A stretch of DNA of 64,000 nucleotides, from positions 1 through 64,000 of the forward strand of contig NZ_FWXU01000022.1 of the NCBI RefSeq assembly GCF_900176345.1, in the 5' to 3' direction. Below the pieces are notes generated by a model. It searched no databases. It was given only the letters and a program-made list of their open reading frames with translations, and had not been told where the DNA came from. Origin of the DNA: Rhizobium sp. RU36D (GTDB lineage Bacteria; Pseudomonadota; Alphaproteobacteria; Rhizobiales; Rhizobiaceae). Position 1 is the stretch's first letter. Each line of letters begins with the position of its first letter. A program made the translations under genes and the position numbers. Below are positions 6,792 to 12,889 of the stretch, piece by piece.

Positions 6792-9500
6792 ATGAACATG
6801 CAACAACGACCCAAGACGGCAAACTTGACTGCCGCCAAGACGGCAAGACCCATCAGCCTGGCGGTGGAAGGCATGACCTGTGCCTCCTGCGTGGCGCGGG
6901 TGGAAAAGGCGGCCGCCAAGGTTCCGGGCGTTGAGATGAGCGCGGTGAACTTTGCGCAGGAGACGCTGACGGTGACGACCGGACCGGGCTTCGACCCGGC
7001 CGCCCTCGTGGCGGCGGTGGAAAAGGCCGGTTACCAGGTGAGGCCCGAGCGGCTGGAACTCGAAATCGAGGACATGACCTGCGCCTCCTGCGTCTCGCGC
7101 GTGGAAAAGGCGCTGAAGACGGTGCCCGCGGTGGAAACCGCCTCGGTCAACCTCGCGACATCAAGGGCGACCGTCACCGTGCTGGGCGGAGCAGATGCCA
7201 TACCCCAGATGACCGCGGCGGTGGAAAAGGCCGGCTACAAGGCCCGCGCTGTGACCCATGACGATGCCGGCGACACCCGCGAGGCGGCGCGGCAGAAGGA
7301 AATCAGCCTGTTGACGCGCGACACGGCGATCGCCGCGGTGCTGACGCTGCCGCTTTTCGTGCTGGAGATGGGCGGCCATGTCTATGCGCCCATGCATCAC
7401 TGGGTCATGAGCACCTTTCCTGGCGATGTCCTGAACTATATCTATTTCGCGCTGGCGACGGCGGTGCTGCTGGGGCCGGGGCTGCGCTTCTTCGAAAAGG
7501 GCATTCCGGCGCTGGGGCGCGGTTCGCCGGATATGAACTCTTTGGTCGCGCTGGGGGCGGGGGCGGCCTATCTCTATTCGCTGGTGACGACATTCACGCC
7601 CGGCTGGCTGCCGGAAGAGGCGCGGCATGTCTACTACGAAGCGGCGACCGTGATCGTGACGCTGATCCTGACCGGCCGCCTGCTGGAAGCCCGCGCTAAG
7701 GGCCGCACCGGCCAGGCGATCCGAAGGCTGGTCGGGTTGCAGGCCAAGACGGCGCGGGTGGAGAGGGACGGTACCGTCACCGACATTCCGGCAGCCGATG
7801 TGCGCGTCGGCGATGTCGTGGTGATCCGGCCGGGCGAGCGCATTCCCGTGGATGGCGTGGTCCTGGACGGGCATTCCTCCGTGGACGAGGCGATGATCTC
7901 GGGCGAGCCGCTGCCGGTGGAAAAGGTGGCACGATCGACCGTGACCGGCGGCACGATCAACCGCACCGGCAGCTTCCGCTTCACCGCGCAGAAGGTCGGC
8001 GGCGACATGATGCTATCGCAGATCATCCGCATGGTGGGCGAGGCGCAGGGCGGCAAGCTGCCGATCCAGATGATGGTGGACAAGGTGACATCCTGGTTCG
8101 TGCCCGCCGTCATCGCGGTGGCAGCGCTGACCTTTGCCGTCTGGGCGATATTTGGCCCTGAACCGGCCTATACCTATGCGCTGGTGGCGGCCGTTGCGGT
8201 GCTCATCATCGCGTGCCCCTGCGCCATGGGCCTCGCCACGCCGACCTCGATCATGGTCGGCACCGGCCGGGCCGCCGAGCTTGGCGTGCTGTTTCGCAAG
8301 GGCGAGGCGCTGCAGGTGCTGGCCGAAATAGATACCGTCGTGATGGACAAGACCGGCACGATCACGCTCGGCCGGCCCGACCTGACCGATGTGCTGGTGG
8401 CCGAGGGTTTCCACGAGGCCGAGGTGCTGCGGCTTGCCGCGAGCCTTGAGGCACGCTCGGAGCACCCGCTGGCAGAAGCGATCGTGCGGGGCGCGCAGGC
8501 CCGTGGCCTGGTGCCGGAGACTGTCGAGGGTTTCCAGGCCGTGGCCGGCTATGGCATCGAGGGCATGGTTGATGGACGCAAGGTGGCGGCGGGGGCTGCG
8601 CGCTATATGCAGCGGCTGGGGATCGACATGACGGCGGGTGAGGCGACAAGACCCCGCCCCAACCCCTCCCCACAAGGGGGAGGGGCTAACCCGGCCGCTG
8701 GCGTTTTGCCTCAAACCGTAGACGGGGGAAGTGAAGGCGAGGCGGCGCCACGAGTCTTCTCCCCCCTTGTGGGGGAGATGGCCGGCAGGCCAGAGAGGGC
8801 CTTTGATCAAACACTCCAATCCGCCGCCGAAAGGCTGGCTGGAGAGGGTAAGACGCCGCTCTACATAGCTATCGATGGCAGGCTGGCGGCGGCGCTGGCG
8901 ATTTCAGACCCGATCAAGCCGACCAGTGCGGCGGCCATTGCGGCCTTTCGGAACATGGGGCTTGAGGTTGTGATGGTGACCGGGGATGCGCGGCGGACGG
9001 CTGAGGCCGTGGCCCGCCGGGCCGGGATCGCTGAGGTCGTGGCGGAAACCCTGCCTGATGGCAAGGTGGAGGCGATCCGGGCGCTGAAGGCGCGGGGCAA
9101 GAGGGTTGCCTTTATCGGCGACGGCATCAACGACGCGCCGGCGCTGGCGGCAGCCGATGCCGGGATCGCCGTCGGCACCGGCACCGATGTCGCCATCGAA
9201 AGCGCCGAAGTGGTGCTGGTCGGCGGCGATCTCATGGGCGCGGTTCAGGCGATCGAGGTGGGCCGGGCGGTGCTGACCAATGTCAGGGAGAACCTGTTCT
9301 GGGCCTTCGGCTACAATGTCGCCCTGATACCGGTTGCGGCGGGCGCGCTCTATCCCCATTTCGGACTGATGCTTTCGCCGATGATCGGCGCGGCGGCCAT
9401 GGGGCTTTCCAGCGTCTTCGTGGTGAGCAATGCGCTCAGGCTGAAGCGGGTGAAGGTGAGCGATTTCAGGGGTTTGGCGGGTGAGGAGTTGCGCGCATGA
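6792..9500 (+). CDS. copA: copper-exporting P1B-type ATPase CopA with an in-frame repeat insertion
   Basis: 902 aa; pumps Cu(I) out of the cytoplasm. Two N-terminal heavy-metal domains carry MTCASC at residues 28-33 and 95-100. Membrane segments, the actuator TGE-type loop (SGEPLPVEK), CPC metal site at 475-477, phosphorylated D519 in DKTGT, SEHP with H558 and GDGIND at 776-781 are all present. Oddity: about residues 617-675 (TRPRPNPSPQGGG...SPLVGEMAGRPERA) match the palindromic intergenic repeat seen elsewhere in this window; homologues run directly from the GIDM-type segment to AERLAGEGKT. The repeat keeps frame and lies in the nucleotide-binding domain. AGAGGTG precedes the ATG. Controlled by the CueR site upstream; overlaps cueR by 4 bp. 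Confidence 0.96.
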   Translation: MNMQQRPKTANLTAAKTARPISLAVEGMTCASCVARVEKAAAKVPGVEMSAVNFAQETLTVTTGPGFDPAALVAAVEKAGYQVRPERLELEIEDMTCASCVSRVEKALKTVPAVETASVNLATSRATVTVLGGADAIPQMTAAVEKAGYKARAVTHDDAGDTREAARQKEISLLTRDTAIAAVLTLPLFVLEMGGHVYAPMHHWVMSTFPGDVLNYIYFALATAVLLGPGLRFFEKGIPALGRGSPDMNSLVALGAGAAYLYSLVTTFTPGWLPEEARHVYYEAATVIVTLILTGRLLEARAKGRTGQAIRRLVGLQAKTARVERDGTVTDIPAADVRVGDVVVIRPGERIPVDGVVLDGHSSVDEAMISGEPLPVEKVARSTVTGGTINRTGSFRFTAQKVGGDMMLSQIIRMVGEAQGGKLPIQMMVDKVTSWFVPAVIAVAALTFAVWAIFGPEPAYTYALVAAVAVLIIACPCAMGLATPTSIMVGTGRAAELGVLFRKGEALQVLAEIDTVVMDKTGTITLGRPDLTDVLVAEGFHEAEVLRLAASLEARSEHPLAEAIVRGAQARGLVPETVEGFQAVAGYGIEGMVDGRKVAAGAARYMQRLGIDMTAGEATRPRPNPSPQGGGANPAAGVLPQTVDGGSEGEAAPRVFSPLVGEMAGRPERAFDQTLQSAAERLAGEGKTPLYIAIDGRLAAALAISDPIKPTSAAAIAAFRNMGLEVVMVTGDARRTAEAVARRAGIAEVVAETLPDGKVEAIRALKARGKRVAFIGDGINDAPALAAADAGIAVGTGTDVAIESAEVVLVGGDLMGAVQAIEVGRAVLTNVRENLFWAFGYNVALIPVAAGALYPHFGLMLSPMIGAAAMGLSSVFVVSNALRLKRVKVSDFRGLAGEELRA
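8645..8801 (+). repeat. RIME-like palindromic repeat inserted in frame in copA
   Basis: Two hairpin modules: CCCCTCCCCACAAGGGGGAGGGG (about 8663-8685, described by its arms CCCCTCC/GGAGGGG) and CTCCCCCCTTGTGGGGGAG (8759-8777), followed by ATGGCCGGCAGGCCAGAGAGGG. The second module matches the family of repeats at 17214-17285, 19383-19445, 19577-19636 and 41816-41972. In copA it adds about 55 codons without a stop. Confidence 0.8.
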
Positions 9501-9940
9501 ACATTGGCGAGGCCGCGGCCGCGTCCGGCGTATCGGCCAAGATGATCCGCTACTACGAGGATATCGGGCTTGTGGCGCCGGCCGGGCGCACCGAATCCAA
9601 CTACCGCAGCTATGGCGAGGACGAGGTGCACCGGCTGCGTTTCGTGCGCCGCGCCCGGCTCTTGGGCTTTTCGCTTGAGGAAACCGACCAGTTGCTGAAA
9701 CTCTGGGCCGATCGATCCAGGGAGAGCGCCGACGTGAAGAAGGTGGCGCTCGCCCATATCGCCGACATGGAGGAGAAGATCGCCGCCATGCAGGACATGG
9801 TGGCGACCCTGAAGCGGCTGGCCGACTGCTGCCACGGCGATGACAGGCCGAACTGCCCGATCCTCAACGACCTCTCCGGTGGCAAACCGGCCGGCGAGCC
9901 GCCTCAACCGAAACGCCGCCGGCCGCAGAAACCGGCTTGA
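9497..9940 (+). CDS. cueR: Cu(I)-responsive MerR-family regulator CueR
   Basis: 147 aa. An N-terminal MerR winged helix (MNIGEAAAASGVSAKMIRYYEDIGL) is followed by a dimerisation helix and the copper-binding loop CHGDDRPNC, the spacing that defines CueR-type Cu(I)/Ag(I) sensors. A basic, proline-rich tail (PKRRRPQKPA) extends past the loop. ATGA overlap with copA and GAGGAG upstream imply translational coupling. It should activate the promoters at 6742-6772 and 9937-9967. Confidence 0.93.
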   Translation: MNIGEAAAASGVSAKMIRYYEDIGLVAPAGRTESNYRSYGEDEVHRLRFVRRARLLGFSLEETDQLLKLWADRSRESADVKKVALAHIADMEEKIAAMQDMVATLKRLADCCHGDDRPNCPILNDLSGGKPAGEPPQPKRRRPQKPA

Positions 9941-9967
9941 CCTTCCCATGATGGGAAGGTGCATGAC
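9937..9967 (+). promoter_or_regulatory. CueR-type operator/promoter of copZ
   Basis: TTGACC at 9937-9942 overlaps a perfect 21-bp dyad at 9940-9960 (arms ACCTTCCCAT and ATGGGAAGGT around G), then a -10-like CATGAC, giving a 19-bp spacer. It overlaps the end of cueR and drives copZ. Confidence 0.9.
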
Positions 9968-9997
9968 AGAGACAACGACAGCAAAAAGGACAGGACA

Positions 9998-10204
9998 ATG
10001 ACCGAACCAACCGTTTTCGACGTGGCCGACATGAGCTGCGGCCATTGCGAAAAGGCAATCAAATCAGCGCTTTCCGAGGCCCTGCCGGGCGCGCCTGTCG
10101 TGGTCGACCTCGACACCCACAAGGTGACGGTTTCGGGCGACCCGGACGCCGCCGAAGCGGCCATCCGCGAGGCGGGCTATACGCCGGTGCGCGCTGTGGC
10201 GTGA
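9998..10204 (+). CDS. copZ: copper chaperone CopZ-like heavy-metal-associated domain protein
   Basis: 68 aa, a single HMA fold (beta-alpha-beta-beta-alpha-beta) with metal motif MSCGHC (M1x2C form) near residues 12-17 and the closing AIREAGYTPV segment. It would carry Cu(I) to CopA or to CueR. The ATG at 9998 follows AAAGGACAGGACA; an upstream in-frame ATG at 9959 falls inside the operator and is rejected. It has its own CueR site, so it can be induced apart from copA. Confidence 0.9.
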   Translation: MTEPTVFDVADMSCGHCEKAIKSALSEALPGAPVVVDLDTHKVTVSGDPDAAEAAIREAGYTPVRAVA

Positions 10205-10221
10205 GGGGCTTGATGCCCGCC

Positions 10222-10261
10222 TCGATAATACATATAGATATTCATATCTACGTATTGTCGA
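10222..10261. promoter_or_regulatory. palindromic operator candidate upstream of the AhpD-like gene
   Basis: A perfect inverted repeat TAGATAT (10235-10241)-TC-ATATCTA (10244-10250), flanked by imperfect arms TCGATAATAC (10222-10231) and GTATTGTCGA (10252-10261). It sits just 11 bp before the start codon and overlaps AGGAG. AT-rich dyads of this kind are typical ArsR- or TetR-type operators; the regulator is not in the window. Confidence 0.6.
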
Positions 10262-10271
10262 GGAGATAACT

Positions 10272-10628
10272 ATGAGCGCATCCGGCAAATTCTATCCCGA
10301 CATCACCAAGGACATTTCCGCCCATAGCCGCACGCTGCGCAAGGAGATGCCCGAGGTGATGGCCGGCTTTTCGAGCCTGGCCCAGGCGGCGCTGAAGGAC
10401 GGCGCGCTGGACAAGAAGACCAAGGAATTCATCGCCTTGGGGATCGGCATCGCCACCCGCTGCGACGGCTGCATCGGCTATCACACCGAGGCGCTGGTGA
10501 AACTCGGCGCCACCCGCCAGGAATTTCAGGAGGTGCTGGGCATGGCCATCTACATGGGCGGCGGCCCGAGCCTAATGTATGCCGCGCATGCGATGGGGGC
10601 GTGGGAGCAGTATGGGGGAGCGGAGTGA
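10272..10628 (+). CDS. carboxymuconolactone decarboxylase family protein (AhpD-like)
   Basis: 118 aa, all-helical. It has the AhpD-type redox motif CDGCIGYHTEAL (CxxC plus downstream His), so it is more likely a thiol peroxidase/disulfide reductase-type CMD member than a true decarboxylase. AGGAGATAACT precedes the ATG. The gene follows copZ in the same direction, separated by the palindrome at 10222-10261, so it may be separately induced by oxidative or metal stress (inference). Confidence 0.88.
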   Translation: MSASGKFYPDITKDISAHSRTLRKEMPEVMAGFSSLAQAALKDGALDKKTKEFIALGIGIATRCDGCIGYHTEALVKLGATRQEFQEVLGMAIYMGGGPSLMYAAHAMGAWEQYGGAE

Positions 10629-10992
10629 GGGGGGTGTTGCAGCCAGTGAAGCGCGGCATCATATGCTTCTACCAGCATGGTGGCGATGTCCATCTTTACC
10701 GTTAGCTTGCAGAATTTGATTTCAAGTATGACCGCCGCGCTGCGGGCTAGATCAGAGACGCTGAACACTTCGAAGACCTGCTTCGTCACTATCGTCGTAC
10801 CTTTGGGCGAATTGGCGAAGCCAGTCACGCCCAATCAAAATACTGAAGGCTTCTGTGGGCATGTAAGAAGCAGCGCTGGACTTACAACAATGTCGCAGAC
10901 ACCATACCCTTAGGTTGAAAGCTGATTCGGCCCAAATCTCTTGGACATGCCTTTAAGCGCGGGCCACTGCCCGAGAAAGGAGGTGTCGAAGA
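10629..10992. other. gene-poor, lower-GC interval
   Basis: No convincing gene. Overlapping open frames exist on plus (10677-10913) and minus (10550-10834); neither has a good ribosome site or recognisable motif and the minus one runs into the preceding gene. Base composition is less GC-rich than the copper genes, which marks the start of an accessory stretch. Confidence 0.5.
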
Positions 10993-11103
10993 ATGGCTAA
11001 GTCAACCAAGATCGGCCGCAGTGCGGTTACGGGGCGCTTTACGACGGTGAAAACCGCCAAAAGCAAACCCCGTACCCACGTGGTTGAGACTATCAAAAAG
11101 TAA
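10993..11103 (+). CDS. 36-aa basic peptide of unknown function
   Basis: Reads MAKSTKIGRSAVTGRF... to ...THVVETIKK, strongly basic (Lys/Arg/Thr-rich). It has a near-perfect ribosome site (AAAGGAGG about 7 nt before ATG) and is followed by a hairpin plus T-rich tract at 11124-11166, so it looks like a complete monocistronic gene. Small proteins of the form MAKSxKTGRxVTGRF...TTVxExxKK occur near mobile regions in many Proteobacteria, but I know no function. Confidence 0.7.
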   Translation: MAKSTKIGRSAVTGRFTTVKTAKSKPRTHVVETIKK

Positions 11104-11123
11104 GTCAGGCTAGCTGGCTTCTT

Positions 11124-11166
11124 CCGGGCGGTCGTTCTTCGCGGGATTACCGTCCGGTTTCTTTTG
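11124..11166 (+). terminator. rho-independent terminator candidate
   Basis: Arms CCGGGCGGT (11124-11132) and ACCGTCCGG (11149-11157) pair with one G-U; they are followed by TTTCTTTTG. It follows the 36-aa gene. Confidence 0.65.
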
Positions 11167-11273
11167 TATCACTGTTTCCGCTTGCGTGGACCTTGTGAAT
11201 AGGCTGCAACTTTAGCCTGCACTTTGGAATCTGTTGGACTTTGTTTTTGCTGAGCTTTCTATAGACGCTTGAT

Positions 11274-11828
11274 ATGGCAAAAGAACCTTACTTTCCACGC
11301 AAGCCGCTGAAACTGGACTACGTCTATTTTCATGTCGGCCGCATCTCAGTAAATTGGGCTCTCGCTGAAGATGCCATTGACGCATGCCTGCGCGTGTTTG
11401 CACGTGCGCTACCTGATCCGCTCTATGAGTTGCCAATAAGCACACAACGCAGGATTTCCGATTTTCGAAAGAAAATTAAGAAATTAAAGCTTACAGATGA
11501 ACAACGCTTAAGTGGGTCTGAACTGATCGACCGCTTTTCATATCTTGCGTGGCATCGCCATTGGACTACCCATGGGACCATTACGAATGGCACTTTCGAG
11601 GGCCAAACATGGCGGAAACAAAAAGGTTTCGTAAATTTCGAGCGTCTGAACCTCTCTACAAAAATGTTGGAGGTTTTGGAAATGCACTTGTCTGACCTAG
11701 AAGATATGGGTGATGAAGCCGTTTCGCTATACTCTGATATCTGGGATTGGCTTACCATCGATCTAGGGTGCGCTACCCCTAAAACGACAGAAAATGTAGT
11801 GCGCAAAATCGGCATTACTTTGCCATAA
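11274..11828 (+). CDS. hypothetical HEPN-like protein
   Basis: 184 aa, mostly alpha-helical. The segment LAWHRHWTTHG (residues 91-101) contains R95-H96-x3-H100-G, which fits the R-(N/H/D)-x3-H active-site pattern of HEPN ribonucleases; surrounding helices (ISVNWALAEDAIDACL at the front, MLEVLEMHLSDLEDMG behind) fit a helical bundle. I cannot assign a family. Codon use and base composition are clearly AT-richer than neighbours, suggesting transfer. There is no obvious MNT-type or other antitoxin partner beside it. The ribosome site is weak, so the start is uncertain. Confidence 0.55.
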   Translation: MAKEPYFPRKPLKLDYVYFHVGRISVNWALAEDAIDACLRVFARALPDPLYELPISTQRRISDFRKKIKKLKLTDEQRLSGSELIDRFSYLAWHRHWTTHGTITNGTFEGQTWRKQKGFVNFERLNLSTKMLEVLEMHLSDLEDMGDEAVSLYSDIWDWLTIDLGCATPKTTENVVRKIGITLP

Positions 11829-12279
11829 AGCTTCTCACTCAGCCAAGTCGGGAACAATTGCTTCATTATTTCCGGACGGCTTTCCGCCCAGTCACGCTAT
11901 GCAAAATCGTTCCATCCCGAACAATATAGGAAAATAGTCCTTGACGGCGTGACGGTAGTTTGGTAGTGTTTGGGCATAGTCGGAGATTTGCGGCTGGAGC
12001 GAGGCTTCGGCGGGGGCCGTCTTCGAAGAGGTTTTTCGCAAATTGGACTGTGGAGCAAGTTCGCCCCCCTCTGTCCTGCCGGCGTTCGGCATTGCAATCG
12101 ATTCACTGGATCGATTGCTCGGCTTCGCCGATCATGCCTCACCCCCCACACGTGGGGAGATCGGCTCGCGGCTGGCCGGTCGGTTCGCCTCGACTTAATT
12201 CAAGTCAATGTCAGCCCGGTTCTGCCGGGCTTTTTCATGTCCGCCGTTTCCTTTTGGGGGCGGGGCGGGAGGTTTTGGC
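11829..12279. other. intergenic region before the GTA cluster with a RIME-like repeat
   Basis: No gene seen. 12053-12082 (GCAAGTTCGCCCCCCTCTG type) and 12134-12170 (CCCCCCACACGTGGGGAGATCGG type) are the two ends of the palindromic repeat family, here separated by divergent sequence. The GTA promoter should lie in or after this segment, but I cannot define it. Confidence 0.5.
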
Positions 12280-12858
12280 ATGGATGACGAGTTCGACATC
12301 GGCTTGTTTCGACCCTGGCCGGTTGCGGCGGATGGGGAGCGGGAGGGGCAGGAGGCGCGGCTTGCGCGGCTGGCGCACAAGGTGGTGCTGGAGCTGAAAT
12401 CGGCCGAGGCGCTGTCGCCGCTGGAGGCCTATGGCCAGTTGCTGAACGAGCTAACGCTGGAGATGCGCGAGCAGTTTGCGCTGTTTCGCAAGCTGCGCGA
12501 GACGGCGGAGGGGTTGATCGACGGCGGCGACGAGGCGGCGGGCAAGCAGGCCCGTGCCGACGCAAAGGCGGCGACCGATGCCATGGCGCTGATCGTTCGC
12601 ACGCTGGAAAAGGTCGATAGCCTGCAGCGGCAGCTGGCCCGCGATCGGGCCGAGGCGCAGGAGCGCGCGATGGGAGGCGAGGACGTTGAAGAAATCACGG
12701 CACTCTTCCATCGGACGATCGATGAGCGGGCGAACGAACGGGCCAAAGCGCTGCTTAAACAGTGGCAGCGGGAGGCCGCGGACGCTGATTGTTTCGGGCC
12801 TGCCGCTAGCGGAAAGGCCATCGCAGCGGACGCTGCGCCGGGGGCAGGAGGACCATAA
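12280..12858 (+). CDS. GTA gp1-like protein, putative small terminase subunit
   Basis: 192 aa, acidic-basic helical protein. The middle (LARLAHKVVLELKSAEALSPLEAY...EMREQFALFRKLRETAEGL) and a second helix rich in Q/R (LQRQLARDRAEAQERA) suggest coiled coils. It lies directly upstream of terL, the place of gp1 (TerS) in RcGTA-type clusters. I see no clear HTH, so assignment rests on position and helical character. GGGAGG precedes the ATG at 12280; the open frame to 12208 adds a poor extension. The end overlaps the possible upstream reading of the terminase gene. Confidence 0.55.
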   Translation: MDDEFDIGLFRPWPVAADGEREGQEARLARLAHKVVLELKSAEALSPLEAYGQLLNELTLEMREQFALFRKLRETAEGLIDGGDEAAGKQARADAKAATDAMALIVRTLEKVDSLQRQLARDRAEAQERAMGGEDVEEITALFHRTIDERANERAKALLKQWQREAADADCFGPAASGKAIAADAAPGAGGP

Positions 12859-12889
12859 CCGCGAGATCGTGGAGGACGGTACGCAGGCC

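Noticed and set aside
10550..10834. 94-codon minus ORF after the AhpD-like gene
   Set aside because: Extends into the coding region of the confirmed neighbour, has no good ribosome site and no recognisable motif.
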